DNA of 64,000 nucleotides from Prevotella communis (GTDB taxonomy: Bacteria > Bacteroidota > Bacteroidia > Bacteroidales > Bacteroidaceae), in NCBI RefSeq assembly GCF_022024115.1, contig NZ_CP091792.1, positions 620,001-684,000 on the forward strand, read 5' to 3'. The position numbers and the translations under genes are program-made. Of this stretch, positions 43,701-53,600 are shown piece after piece (position 1 is the first letter of the stretch; every line of letters starts with the position of its first letter). The notes under the pieces were generated by a model. It saw nothing but the letters and a program-made list of their open reading frames with translations, ran no database searches and was not told the origin of the DNA.

Positions 43701-44706
43701 CACCAACTCTTATCGCCTGCATATTGACGGTACGGGCATTGGGCTGAACCTCTGTAAGATGATTGTCGATATGCACCATGGTACTATCGAGGCTCGTAAC
43801 CGTCAGGGTGAGAAGGGTTCTGTCTTTGAGGTCTGTCTGCCATTGGGTAAGGAACATCTGACGGAGCAGGAGGTTGTCGTGGAAACAGTTGACGCTCAAC
43901 AGTCTCCCAATACCCAACACCTGACATCCAACAAACATCGTGTGCTGGTTGTTGATGATGATGAGGAAATCTGCCGTTATATCTCTACTGAACTAGGACG
44001 TTACTATAAGTTCACCACAAGTCCTAATGGTAAGGAAGGCATAAAAGAACTGCTCACAGGCGAATATGATGTCGTGGTGAGCGATGTGATGATGCCCGAG
44101 ATGGACGGCTTCACCATGCTCCGCATGATTAAGACCAATGTCAATATCGCACATATCCCCGTGGTGATGCTTACTTCCAAGGCCGATGTGGCCAACCGCC
44201 TGGAGGGTCTCGAGCGCGGTGCAGATGCTTTCCTGGCCAAACCTTTCGACCTTGAAGAACTCCACATGGTGATTGAGAACCTGATCCAGGGTCGCCAGCG
44301 CCTGAAGGGTAAGTATAGCGGTGCCCAGCAGCAGGTGGATAAACTGGAACAGCCAGAGGTGAAGGGTAATGATGAACTGCTCATGGAACGTATCATGAAG
44401 GCGGTGAACAAAAACCTGTCGAATAGCGACTTCAATGTGGATATGCTGACACAGGAAGTTGGTATCAGTCGTGCACAGCTGCATCGTAAGATGAAAGAGA
44501 TGACGGGTATCTCTACCTCAGAGTTTATTCGTAATATCCGATTGGAGCAGGCTGCCCGTCTGCTGCGTGAGCAAAAAATCAATGTCACGCAGGTGGCTTA
44601 TACCGTAGGCTTCTCAAATCTGGCTCATTTCTCCACCATCTTCCGTAAACATTTCGGTATCGCACCGTCGGAGTATGCTGAGAAAAATGGTGAGGTAGAT
44701 GCATAA
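40780..44706 (+). CDS. Hybrid two-component system regulator (HTCS)
   Basis: A 1308-residue sensor, kinase and transcription factor in one chain, the usual regulator of hemicellulose loci in this phylum. In order: signal peptide (MKRTILLLLLSVLFSGLSYAQ); two seven-bladed propellers with repeated GSVWIGTDYGLNRF-type blades; a Y_Y_Y domain (YRVDDGDWIRNPVG); one membrane helix (about 767-787); kinase with His near 806 (NATHDIRSPLTLI); ATPase lid GTGIGLNLCKM; receiver with Asp near 1100 (DVVVSDVMMPEMDGF); and an AraC-type HTH (VAYTVGFSNLAHFSTIFRKHFG). It lies between the FAS1/SusCD operon and the enzyme genes. A heptad tract (43906-43933) encodes the linker before the receiver. Confidence 0.97.
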   Translation: MKRTILLLLLSVLFSGLSYAQAGYFISSDRFSSSLISDLCQDRQGSVWIGTDYGLNRFDGYRFQTFLHDDKDPSSLSVNVVVSLLNDREGRLWIGTNRGLDRFDHDTETFVHYPFPNNIQPRVSSLCQSKDGSILVGTSGYGIFKLGPSGKLEDVNASRREMYFSRLFEDSRGWVWKSGFDEDIVVYDGKKVTRFKSQVGNPQGFVEHDGEVLVVCLHGFMSYRNGKMGVANIDVSQAVSREAVFTNVSIDEGGNIYIGTRGQGLYRLSSDHSRRLERVAIDAYGIDSNTAKVSSILFDRSGNMWLGCHRKGLLLMPLRPMPFKNWNFLSQGVNLGSTISSVCEGDNGMVWCTVQGVGIYGFNTEGRVVAHPASPDAVEFIFRDRQQRYWVGTDDGLFAYDPVTGRSELKVTYDCDRFNDMTSDSSGRIYISTYSRGFCIYDPQTGDLRNYNFYQNDSVRGRLCNNWIMGMSSDTQGLIWMATSYGVSCYEPSTGSFRSQGWETLLEGVVCFDVCELRGGQLPDGRSLRGFIAIGTEQGLYLYDRRAHQVERFPGSEQLNNKTVCYIVQSNDNNLWCSTSQGIWKYQVNSHNFIGYVGGNGLTQKEFLYGVGMHTDEDRIFFAHSDGLTVFNPKDLKDDIASLAPLQLTGVLVGGRAVTCNTELNGVIVTDKPVSESDHFTLSYLDHTITLGFSQMNFDNPMNVIFEYRVDDGDWIRNPVGVNEFTLSHLQPGTYHIHVRAQQGGEYTPEKEVVLEIRAPWYRTKLAYFIYFAILMSIGIYVFVTYRRRATEQMNEEKMKFLINATHDIRSPLTLIMSPLANLKRRLTGTDQTDALRDIDTIEHNAKRILNLVNQILDVRKIDKQQLQLHCQQTDMVKFVNGICKMYEYNASERNITFRFNHEDERLEAWVDRSQFDKVVTNLLSNAFKYSFDGGTIDVNLSHDDKNLKLQVVDTGVGLDGDSLKHIFDRFYQGTNSYRLHIDGTGIGLNLCKMIVDMHHGTIEARNRQGEKGSVFEVCLPLGKEHLTEQEVVVETVDAQQSPNTQHLTSNKHRVLVVDDDEEICRYISTELGRYYKFTTSPNGKEGIKELLTGEYDVVVSDVMMPEMDGFTMLRMIKTNVNIAHIPVVMLTSKADVANRLEGLERGADAFLAKPFDLEELHMVIENLIQGRQRLKGKYSGAQQQVDKLEQPEVKGNDELLMERIMKAVNKNLSNSDFNVDMLTQEVGISRAQLHRKMKEMTGISTSEFIRNIRLEQAARLLREQKINVTQVAYTVGFSNLAHFSTIFRKHFGIAPSEYAEKNGEVDA
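43906..43933. repeat. Heptad tract in the HTCS linker
   Basis: Units CCCAATA, CCCAACA, CCTGACA, TCCAACA between the ATPase and receiver domains. Confidence 0.65.
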
Positions 44707-44729
44707 AATACCCCGTTTTGATTTTATAT

Positions 44730-44766
44730 AAACGTGAGTTTCTGATTCAGATACTCACGTTTTTCT
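44730..44766 (+). terminator. Terminator of the HTCS gene
   Basis: Arms AAACGTGAGT and ACTCACGTTT with a 13-base loop and a T-rich tail, about 25 bases after the stop. Confidence 0.85.
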
Positions 44767-44778
44767 TTCTATGTATCG

Positions 44779-44806
44779 TTGCAAAAGTATTTGCAATACG
44801 CGTATT
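44779..44806. promoter_or_regulatory. Overlapping palindromes ahead of the large secreted protein gene
   Basis: An 18-bp palindrome (TTGCAAA, AGTA, TTTGCAA at 44779-44796) overlaps a 12-bp one (AATACGCGTATT at 44795-44806). They lie about 70-90 bases upstream of the -7 box at 44874, a plausible regulator site, though nothing identifies the protein. Confidence 0.4.
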
Positions 44807-44873
44807 TTTATGTTTTTGGACAAAAAACAAAGTCTATGAGACAAAAATCAAATAGTGTTCGCGCGATTCATAT

Positions 44874-44881
44874 TAACTTTG
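44874..44881 (+). promoter_or_regulatory. Promoter -7 box (TAACTTTG) of the large secreted protein gene
   Basis: TAnnTTTG match followed by GC, leaving a leader of about 60 bases before the ATG at 44951. Confidence 0.6.
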
Positions 44882-44950
44882 CGGCGTTTAAAATCGAAAC
44901 TATCATTTATTATTCACATTTTATTAACTTAATTATTAACTTAAAACTTT

Positions 44951-47900
44951 ATGCACATGAGAAAAACTTACATGATGCTGCTCGCACTGGTGCTCACGAT
45001 GTTGGGCGTCTCTGATGCGATGGCTCAGGAGAAGATTTATCGCGCAGAGCTCGATAAGTCGATGTTTAAGGCATGGACAAGCGATCAGCCTGGGGCTACC
45101 GAAGTAGAGAACCCTGAGGCTATTGATGTCTCGGATGAAAATCCGAATGGTACTCCATTCTCTTGCGACAACAATCTTTATAAGGAGATTGGTTCGTGGA
45201 GTGGTATCTTCGGTAATACTGCAGCTTACTATCTTTGGTATGCTGACATTACTGGTACCAAGAAGATGTACTTCAAGGGTACACCTGGTTTCAAATTCTA
45301 TGTTCAGTTCAACCGTCAGGCTCCTGAGGAGGGCGGTGACGCCCATGGTGGTGCTATGGTTCAGCAGGAACTGACCATTGGTGACGATGGAACTGCTACT
45401 TATGACATTCCTGAGAGCATGACCTATGTTCACTTGAACTGTATCAAGACTAAGGGCATCGATGGTACCGGTATTCTCAAAGGTATGGAAATTGAGGGTA
45501 CTGTTAAGCCCGTTACTGGTATTCTTAGTATGATTAACAATGGTGATGCTGAGGGTGACGATCTCTTAAGCTTCCCTGTTTCTTGGGATGGTCCTAACAA
45601 TAATGACTCTGCTCCCGATTCACCTGAGATTGTTGAAGGTGGCGTTGATGGTAGCAAGTGCTTCAAGGTGACTGCTTTTGCAGAGCCTACACAGACTTGG
45701 CATTCTCAGTTCTATATCAAGGCTGACGAAGTAATGCCTAAGGGAACTAAGTGGAAGTTGAAGATGGCTATTAAGGCTAGCAAGGAGTCTCATGTTACTA
45801 CCTCTGCACAGGGTCAGCCCCGTCAATGGAAAGGTGGCATGATCAATGAATTTACCGTAGGCACTGAGTGGACTAACTATGAATGGTCTGGTGAGATTGG
45901 TGTTGACGATTTCCAGAGCATTGCCTTTGACTTGAATAATGGTGATGAGCGTAATGCTGATGACAATGGTTGGCTACCAGGTAATGGTGGTACGGAATTC
46001 TTCTTTGATAACATTGAGTTCGGTATTGACCTCGGCGGTTCTAACCCCTTGAGCTCTGTAAGCGCAGCTTCAGGTAATGACGTTGTTCGTATTGACCTCG
46101 GAGGTACCACTAATATGAAGGAATTGGTGGCTGCTTCTCCTTTGAAGACTTTGGTCTTTGATAATAGTACTGTAACTCTCACTGTTGATGGTGAGCCTTT
46201 CGAAGATATTGTTTCTGTTGAGGGTTATAGTGATGGTAATCTTTATATCTTCCTTGAAGAGGATCTCTATGCTGAAAATAAAGTGAAGGTTGCCTTCACG
46301 AATCCTGAGGATGATGCTCATCGTCTGCTCTTCGCTACTGGTAAGTGGGAAGGCGAGGCTGTTCCTGATTTCAGCGGAATGGAAGCTCCTTTCGATGTTG
46401 AGCTGGCTAATGCTGGTTATGTATCTTATCTGTATGGTGAGCCTGAGATGGTAAAGATTGATCCAGAGAATGGTTCATTCAACCTGTCTAACGATGTAAA
46501 GGCATTCACTGTTACCTTCAACCAGCCTGTATTGGTTTCTTCTGTTGTGGCTAAGTTGGGTTCTGAGGCTCTGACTGCTTCTGGTGACGATGAGTACTCA
46601 AAGGTTATTACCCTGACTCGTACTTCTGATGCTGCTTTGACAGGCGCTGTGAAACTTGTTATCTCTGCAGCAGAAGGTAAGGCTGGTGATGCTTTCGGTT
46701 TGGCAAACGATATCGTAGTTAATTATAGCTATGGTCCTGTTTCTCTTGATGGTGATGATCAGCCTGCAGTTATCTATACTTCTAACTTCGCACGTGAAGG
46801 TGTCGACGCTAATGGTGCTGGTTGGTATGTAAATGCAGGTACTGCTTTGCAGCCTGCAGGCTCTGATTCTGGTTGCCGTATTATGCACGATCAGGGTGCA
46901 TTCTCTAATGACCTCGTATACATTGCCCAGCGTGATGCTGCCAAAGGTGGTGTGGCTGTTTATGGTATCGACGATGATTATAAGCTGGCTCTTGAGGCTG
47001 GTAAGACATACCACGTCACATTGAAGGCTTGCCGTCATGACAGAACTGATGTTGCTTTGCGTGTTCAGGTTCTTCCAGAGGCAGCTGTAAGTACTGAGGA
47101 TGGTAGTTTGATTGATTCTGAAGCTATTTTGGCTGAGGACTTCCAGGCAATTACTCCTGAGAAGAGTTCTAAGCTGGCTGTTAACTTTGACCTTGCCGTT
47201 ACTCCTTCTGAGGCTGGTAATTTCGTGATTCGTCTGGTTCCAAGTAAGGAGAATGGTTCTTTTGCTGGATACGATGACCCTGTTTGCTTCGGTGACGTTA
47301 AGGTTGAATACATTCCTAACGTAATGGGTATTGTTGAGACCAAGGCCCTGCAGACTGCTCTTGCTGATGCTAAGAATACACGCGATACTAATAATGGTGA
47401 GCGTTATGCCGGTGAGGCCTTCACTGCTCTGGATAACCTGGTTAAGGAGGTTGAGGCTAATATGGGTTCTTACTATGCTCCTTCTACTTATGCTAAGAAG
47501 ACCGAGGAACTTAACGAAACTGCAAAGGCTCTGACAGACCACGTTGCACTTTGCGACGAGTACGACAAGTTGCCTCAGCAGGCATTCGACCTCTGGGTAG
47601 AGAAGAAAGAGTCTAAGTTCATTGATACTGAGTACTTCAAGAATCTGGTTACTATTGTAAATAAGTACTGTACTTATGGTGATGAAACCACATTCAATGA
47701 GGAGACTCAGGAAGAGGTTACCACACTTGTTCTGAAGGATTTCGTTAAGTACTATACAACTGCTGAACTGAACGCTGCTAAGAAGGAACTGTCTGACGTA
47801 ATCACCATGGCTAGCAAGTGGCTCACTGAAGGTCCTTCAACCAAGGGCTGGAACCAGATTACCACTGGTTATGCTGCACTCCACGAGCGTATCCGTCGCG

Positions 47901-48811
47901 GTGTTGAGTTGCTGAAGAGCCTTGGTGTTGCTGACGATGATCCTCTGATTGTACAGGCTGATGCTGAGCTTGGCGATAACGACGAGATTGCTGATGCTAT
48001 TGCATTCCGCGCTAAGTCAATTATCCTGGAAGACCTGGCTAAGGGCGCAGAATCTACACTGTTTGCTCCTGCCGGTGATGAGGGTGAAACTCCTTCTTAT
48101 GACCTGAGTGTATTCTTCAAGAACCCCAACTGCTACGGACCTGCTAACTCTACAGAGGTTCCCGGTTGGACCAGTGCAGCTGGTAACGGCTTCGCATGGA
48201 GTTCTTGGGATGGTGCACAGAACCACAGCGCTAACACTCCTTATCCTGAGGATTGTGATATTCACGCAGGTTGGCACCCCAATCCTTATGCAATCGTAGA
48301 ACAGACTGTTTCTGAACTGCCTGCAGGTACCTATGTTGTTACTGTTAAGTGTAATGACAACGGCAATTCTTGGAATGCAGCTACTGACGAAAATCCTGGA
48401 AGTGGAACATGTGCTTTCGTAAGAACATCTGCTAATCCTGCTATTGAATCTGGTGCAGAGGTTGACCGTGAGACGGATTTCGCTGCTTATCTTACTGGTA
48501 GTGGTGATTTCGGCGGAGAAGATGGAATTACAATTGAGGATGGTCAGCTGACTGTTGGCTTCTACTATGGTAGTACTTCTCAGGCATTCTTCGAGGAGAT
48601 CACATCTGTGAAACTGATTGCTCCTCTTGCTGGTCATGACTACAAGAATGACAAGGAGACCAGCATCGAGACAGCCGCTGCTCCTTCAGTACGTTCTATC
48701 CTGGTTTATGACTTGAATGGACGCCGCGTCATCAAGGCTAACAAGGGTCTGCAGATTGTGAAGAAGCAGATGAGCGATGGTTCAGTACGTGTTGAGAAGG
48801 TTGTGAAGTAA
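44951..48811 (+). CDS. Large secreted protein of unknown function with T9SS-like tail
   Basis: I do not recognise this 1286-residue protein as a whole. It has a signal peptide (MMLLALVLTMLGVSDAMAQ), several stretches that read as beta-sandwich carbohydrate-binding-like domains (about 190-360, WSGEIGVDDFQSIAFDLNN; 600-790; and 1055-1240, LPAGTYVVTVKCNDNGNSWN), a helical region (about 800-1050) rich in Ala, Glu and Lys, and a C-terminal VRSILVYDLNGRRVIKANKG tail like T9SS sorting domains. Most codons here end in T (GCT, GGT, GTT, TCT), unlike neighbours that favour C, which suggests strong expression. It has its own promoter and terminator and follows the HTCS gene. A polysaccharide-binding role is inferred. 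An alternative ATG lies at 44957. Confidence 0.7.
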   Translation: MHMRKTYMMLLALVLTMLGVSDAMAQEKIYRAELDKSMFKAWTSDQPGATEVENPEAIDVSDENPNGTPFSCDNNLYKEIGSWSGIFGNTAAYYLWYADITGTKKMYFKGTPGFKFYVQFNRQAPEEGGDAHGGAMVQQELTIGDDGTATYDIPESMTYVHLNCIKTKGIDGTGILKGMEIEGTVKPVTGILSMINNGDAEGDDLLSFPVSWDGPNNNDSAPDSPEIVEGGVDGSKCFKVTAFAEPTQTWHSQFYIKADEVMPKGTKWKLKMAIKASKESHVTTSAQGQPRQWKGGMINEFTVGTEWTNYEWSGEIGVDDFQSIAFDLNNGDERNADDNGWLPGNGGTEFFFDNIEFGIDLGGSNPLSSVSAASGNDVVRIDLGGTTNMKELVAASPLKTLVFDNSTVTLTVDGEPFEDIVSVEGYSDGNLYIFLEEDLYAENKVKVAFTNPEDDAHRLLFATGKWEGEAVPDFSGMEAPFDVELANAGYVSYLYGEPEMVKIDPENGSFNLSNDVKAFTVTFNQPVLVSSVVAKLGSEALTASGDDEYSKVITLTRTSDAALTGAVKLVISAAEGKAGDAFGLANDIVVNYSYGPVSLDGDDQPAVIYTSNFAREGVDANGAGWYVNAGTALQPAGSDSGCRIMHDQGAFSNDLVYIAQRDAAKGGVAVYGIDDDYKLALEAGKTYHVTLKACRHDRTDVALRVQVLPEAAVSTEDGSLIDSEAILAEDFQAITPEKSSKLAVNFDLAVTPSEAGNFVIRLVPSKENGSFAGYDDPVCFGDVKVEYIPNVMGIVETKALQTALADAKNTRDTNNGERYAGEAFTALDNLVKEVEANMGSYYAPSTYAKKTEELNETAKALTDHVALCDEYDKLPQQAFDLWVEKKESKFIDTEYFKNLVTIVNKYCTYGDETTFNEETQEEVTTLVLKDFVKYYTTAELNAAKKELSDVITMASKWLTEGPSTKGWNQITTGYAALHERIRRGVELLKSLGVADDDPLIVQADAELGDNDEIADAIAFRAKSIILEDLAKGAESTLFAPAGDEGETPSYDLSVFFKNPNCYGPANSTEVPGWTSAAGNGFAWSSWDGAQNHSANTPYPEDCDIHAGWHPNPYAIVEQTVSELPAGTYVVTVKCNDNGNSWNAATDENPGSGTCAFVRTSANPAIESGAEVDRETDFAAYLTGSGDFGGEDGITIEDGQLTVGFYYGSTSQAFFEEITSVKLIAPLAGHDYKNDKETSIETAAAPSVRSILVYDLNGRRVIKANKGLQIVKKQMSDGSVRVEKVVK

Positions 48812-48834
48812 TTCTTCGATACAATTCATATCAA

Positions 48835-48866
48835 GGAGGTGTGCTAGAAATAGCGCACCTCTTTTT
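48835..48866 (+). terminator. Terminator of the large secreted protein gene
   Basis: Arms GAGGTGTGCT and AGCGCACCTC (one G-U pair) around AGAAAT, followed by five Ts. Confidence 0.85.
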
Positions 48867-48869
48867 GTG

Positions 48870-48891
48870 TTTGTAGCATATATGCAACAAA
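48870..48891. promoter_or_regulatory. Near-perfect 22-bp palindrome before the GH43 operon
   Basis: GCATATATGC is flanked by TTTGT and ACAAA with a single mismatched pair. It lies about 50 bases ahead of the -7 box at 48942. A regulator site is possible. Confidence 0.35.
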
Positions 48892-48941
48892 TAGAAACAG
48901 ATAAGAAACATACGTAGGTGTTATTTTACAATCTTTTTTGT

Positions 48942-48949
48942 TACCTTTG
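48942..48949 (+). promoter_or_regulatory. Promoter -7 box of the hemicellulase operon (TACCTTTG)
   Basis: TAnnTTTG match followed by CACGC, 31 bases before the ATG at 48981. The genes downstream are tightly packed, so this may serve the run up to about 60962. Confidence 0.6.
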
Positions 48950-48980
48950 CACGCAGTAAAAGAATAAAAACCCAAAACGA

Positions 48981-50600
48981 ATGAAAAAACTGTTACTTAC
49001 CTTAGCCGCAGCGCTCCTGTTGGGAGCCGGCGCACAAGCGCAAATTAAGAATCCTATGCTTTGGGCCGACGTGCCCGATCCAGATGTCATCCGTGTAGGC
49101 GATACTTTCTATCTTGTATCTACCACCATGCATCTGATGCCTGGCGGTCCTATCATGGCATCAAAAGATTTAAAGAACTGGGAGACCGTGGGCTATATCT
49201 TCGATAAGCTTACCGACTCGCCCAAGTATGACCTACAGGAAGGAACTGTATATGGTCGCGGACAGTGGGCCACTTCCCTGAAATATCACGATGGGAAATT
49301 CTGGGCTCTACTGGCTCCCAATGAGCCAGGTTCTATGGGCGACACGTATATCTTCACGGCAGATAAGGCGGAGGGTCCTTGGACTATCCATTCCCGTTTG
49401 CGCCATTTCCATGATGCCACTCTTTTCTTTGACGAGGATGGCACACCCTATGTTTTCTTTGGAACAGGTGAGATGTGTCAGTTGACACGCGACCTGAAAG
49501 GTGTTGTGGATGGTTCGCTGCGTCATTATTTCCAGCGTGAGGCCGATGAGCGTGGATTGTTGGAGGGTACACGTGTCATCAAGCACAATGGTACTTATTA
49601 TGCTCTGCTTATTTCTCATGTCTATGCCCCTGGCCGTCATCGCCGTGAGGTGTGCTACCGCACCAAGGATCTGAATGGCACATGGGAGAAGAATACCGTG
49701 CTGGAGTCTGACTTCGGTGGTTTCTCTTATCTGGCACAGGGCACTATCGTGGATACCCCGGAGGGCGACTGGTATGGCGTCATGTTCCAGGATCGTGGTG
49801 GCGTCGGTCGTGTGCTGACGTTGAGTCCCGTTCGCTGGATTGACGGTTGGCCACAGTTGGGCGATGAGAATGGAAAGGTGCCTGAGACGATGCGTCCTTA
49901 TCGTAGTGGAATGCCCGAGAAAGGCATCGTTTGTTCTGACGATTTCTCAGGTGAGAAGTTAGGCTTGCATTGGGAATGGAATCATAACCCCATCGATAAT
50001 GCGTGGAGCTTGAAGGAGCGTCCTGGATTCCTGCGTCTGAAGACCAATCGCGTGGTGGAGAACCTGTACCTGGCACCCAACACGCTGACGCAGCGTATGG
50101 AGGGTCCTACCTGCAGTGGTTATATTGCCATGGATATCTCAAAGATGAAGGATGGCGACTGTGCTGGTCTGGCTGCCTTTAATGGCGACAGTGGTGTTCT
50201 GACCATCAAGAAGCAGGGTAAGAAATATGTTCTTGAGATGAGTGAACAGAAGGTGAGTCTCACTGATCGTGAGAAGGCTGTGACAAATGTCGAGGTTAAA
50301 GTCATCGAGACCGTGGACCTGTCTGCTGCCTTTAAATCTCAAACCTCAAAAAGCAAGTCTCAAATCATCTACCTCCGCCTTGATGGCGATTTCCAGCCCG
50401 GTCATCATGATGTGGCTAATTTCTATTATAGTCTGGATGGCGAGAACTGGACAAAGATTGGAACAGAGAACTATCGCATGATTTTCGATTATCGTCGTTT
50501 CTTTATGGGCACGAAGTTCGGAATCTTCAACTATGCTACCAAGAAAACTGGCGGCTATGTTGACGTGGATGCGTTTGTATATAGCAAGAGTGAAAAATAA
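48981..50600 (+). CDS. GH43 family glycosidase (xylosidase/arabinofuranosidase type)
   Basis: A 539-residue secreted enzyme with signal peptide MKKLLLTLAAALLLGAGAQAQ. The five-bladed propeller shows the GH43 residues: catalytic base Asp in VPDPDVIRVGDTFYLVSTTM, pKa-modulating Asp in HDATLFFDEDGTPYVF (about 145) and acid Glu in LLEGTRVIKHNGTYYAL (about 194). The C-terminal 200 residues form a concanavalin-like module (LHWEWNHNPIDNAW, YYSLDGENWTKIG). Exact substrate cannot be told; GH10 and GH5 neighbours suggest arabinose or xylose release from xylan. A heptad tract (50335-50369) encodes SQTSKSKSQ within the C-terminal module. Confidence 0.92.
   Translation: MKKLLLTLAAALLLGAGAQAQIKNPMLWADVPDPDVIRVGDTFYLVSTTMHLMPGGPIMASKDLKNWETVGYIFDKLTDSPKYDLQEGTVYGRGQWATSLKYHDGKFWALLAPNEPGSMGDTYIFTADKAEGPWTIHSRLRHFHDATLFFDEDGTPYVFFGTGEMCQLTRDLKGVVDGSLRHYFQREADERGLLEGTRVIKHNGTYYALLISHVYAPGRHRREVCYRTKDLNGTWEKNTVLESDFGGFSYLAQGTIVDTPEGDWYGVMFQDRGGVGRVLTLSPVRWIDGWPQLGDENGKVPETMRPYRSGMPEKGIVCSDDFSGEKLGLHWEWNHNPIDNAWSLKERPGFLRLKTNRVVENLYLAPNTLTQRMEGPTCSGYIAMDISKMKDGDCAGLAAFNGDSGVLTIKKQGKKYVLEMSEQKVSLTDREKAVTNVEVKVIETVDLSAAFKSQTSKSKSQIIYLRLDGDFQPGHHDVANFYYSLDGENWTKIGTENYRMIFDYRRFFMGTKFGIFNYATKKTGGYVDVDAFVYSKSEK
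50335..50369. repeat. Heptad tract in the GH43 gene
   Basis: Units AATCTCA, AACCTCA, AAAAGCA, AGTCTCA, AATCATC inside the C-terminal module coding region. Confidence 0.7.
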
Positions 50601-50609
50601 TATATATCA

Positions 50610-53600
50610 ATGACTAGAAAGAAAAGCACTATGAAGAATCGTTTGATTGTTTTTGCGGTGGCATTGATGCTTGGCCTTGCAGGTTGGGCACAGAGTGTAA
50701 AACCGCTGCCTTCACTCCATGTAGAAGGCAAATGGCTGGTGGATACCTATGGTAATCATGTGGTGTTGCACGGTGTGATGGACACACCGAGTGCTTACTT
50801 CAACGGCGGACGTTGGGGATGGAACTATGATGCCAATGGTGCCAAAAACTGTGTGGCCTATTTTGAGAAACTGTTTACAGGACTGGAGAAGGCTAATTGT
50901 GATGTGTTCCGTTTGCATCTTGATCCTGCATGGACCAATAGTAGCAGCGTTACTGCCGCTGGATTCACAAGTAAGGAGGTTGTAGAGAATGGCAAGACTG
51001 TTACTAAGTATTACGACCCGATAGGTCAGGAGGTGGGTGGCGAGGCTAATATTATGCATTTCAGTGCCAAGCGCCTGTCTACCTATATGAAGTCTGTATA
51101 TGTGCCTATCATGAAAGAGGCTATGAATCATGGTATGTATGTCGTGGTACGTCCGCCGGGTGTCTGTCCTGGTGAAATTCGTGTAGATGGCTACTATCAG
51201 AAATACCTGATGGAGGTATGGGACAGCGTTTCAAAAAATGAAACGGTTCGTGCCTTTGCCGGTCAGATTAGTCTGGAGTTGGCCAACGAGCCTGTCAGTG
51301 TAAAGAATGCATCAGGTAATAATGACAAGAAGGCTCTGCATGACTTCTTCCAGCCTATCGTGGAAAAGATTCGTGAGAATGGCTTTACGGGCATTATCTG
51401 GATTCCAGGTTCTGGTTGGCAGGCTAACTATGCGGATTATAAGACATATCCTATTACGGGTGACAATATTGGCTATGCTGTACACGACTATGACGGATGG
51501 TATGGCTGTGCCGACAAAAATCTGAGTGCTTCTGACGTACCTGCTGCTACGCAGAGAAAAATTACGCAATTCCACAATCAGGTTCCTGTAGTGGATACCA
51601 ACCCTGTCATCATTACAGAGATTGACTGGAGTCCTTATAAACCAGGCACGGATCATGTTAATGAGCATGGTGAAACCGTATTGTCAAACTATGGTACATG
51701 GGCTACTGGACGTACCTCTGTGTGGGGTACTATCACCAAAGGCGTGCACGACCATTATGGTAATATCTCAATGACCCTTTCTGGTACGGCTTGCTTGATT
51801 GATATTGATAAGTTGCTGGCAGACGGCTCCGTGGTTCCTGCCTTTGATGGACTGGAGGAGGCCTGCGGTAAGGCATGCATGGACTGGTATGCAGAATATG
51901 CCAAGGTCAACAACCCCGTGGCTGACTATCAGTGTGATGTGCCCATTGCTGACAATGGCAACGGCACCTATACCAACCCTGTGGTGAGGGCTGATATTCC
52001 CGATCCTGATGTGATTCGTGTGGGCGACACCTATTATATGGTATCTACCACGATGGTACATTTCCCTGGTGCCACCATCCTGAAGTCGAAGGATATGGTG
52101 AACTGGGAGTATTGCGCTAACCCACTGGAGAAACTGCTCGATGACGATAGGTATAACCTGCGTAATGGTCAGAACTTCTACTCTAAGGGTATGTGGGCTT
52201 GCTCTATGAAATATCATGACGGTAAGTTCTATATCCTGATTAATGGCAACGACAGCCGCGCATGGTTGCTCACGGCTACCGACCCCGAGGGCAAATGGAC
52301 GGTGAAGCGTCTGGCACATAACTACTATGACCCAGGCATGCTTTTCGATAATGGAAAGGTCTATATCGTTTGCGGTATCAATCATCTCACGATGGTGGAA
52401 CTGGATGAGAATTTCAACGAGCTACGCAGTAAGGTCGTCGTGGTACGTGATGATGCCGGTCTCGAAGGTTGCCACCTCTATAAGCATGGCGACTACTATT
52501 ATATCTATGCCACCTATGGTGGCTGGCCCAGTGGTCAGGTTGCTTTCCGTTCTACCGATCCGTTTGGCACCTACGAGGAGAAGATGCTGGTGGAGAAAAC
52601 CATCAATGGTCAGGTGAACACCATCCATCAGGGTGCCCTTATCGAAGATACTGCAGGAAAGTGGTGGACCATTATGCAGCAGGATCTCGGTGCCCTGGGA
52701 CGTTTCCCCAACCTGCAGCCTGTTACATGGGTGGATGGTTGGCCTATCGTCGGCAATAACGGTGTGCCTTATCAGACCTATACCAAGCCTGCCGGTACCA
52801 ATGAGTATCCCAGACAGATGACTACTACCGATGTGTTCCGCAATTTCCCACTTGACATGCAATGGGAGTGGAACCACCTGCCACAGGCAAATGGCTATAG
52901 CCTCTTTGAGCGTGCCGGCTGGCTTCGCCTGAAGGCTACCAGCACCACCAACCTGTTGTCTCAGGCACAGAACACGCTGACACAGCGTATCTATATGCGC
53001 AGTGATAAACCAGCTATTGGTACTGTACGTTTAGATGTCACCAAACTGGCTGACGGCGACCGTGCCGGTATCTGCATCTTCCAGGATCCCTATGCCCAGA
53101 TTGGTGTAGAGAAAAAGAATGGTGAGTATAAAATCTACTGGCGTCAGGATGCCTTGGATGGTGCTGCTGCCTCAACGAAGGAACAGTATGCTTCGGCCAC
53201 AGTGACGGATATCGTCTATCTGCGCGCCTCTTTCAACTACAATACTAGTAAGACGAAGTTCTACTACTCGCTGGATAACAAGACATGGTCTGCGCTTGGT
53301 GGTGAGACCTCTATGGGATTCAACCTGAGTGTCTTCGTTGGTGCCCGTTTCGGCCTGTTCTGCTATGCTACCAGTGCGCTTGGTGGCGGTTCTGCTGACT
53401 TTGACTGGTTCTCTACCGAGGAAGACTTCGATGAGGATGCCCTCTATCAACCTTTCACCAGACCGCTGGATGAGTCGATGTTCACGGCTACCCAGTTGGC
53501 ACCTGCAGCTACTTCTATGTATCTGAAGATTGGTGCCTTGTATGCGCCCCGTATCACGGCTACCTTCAAGGATAAGCACACGGAGAATGTGTCATCGCAG

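Noticed and set aside
46598..47542. Minus-strand ORF of 314 residues
   Set aside because: Antisense to the large secreted protein; explained by its strong T-ending codon bias, which leaves the opposite strand free of stops.
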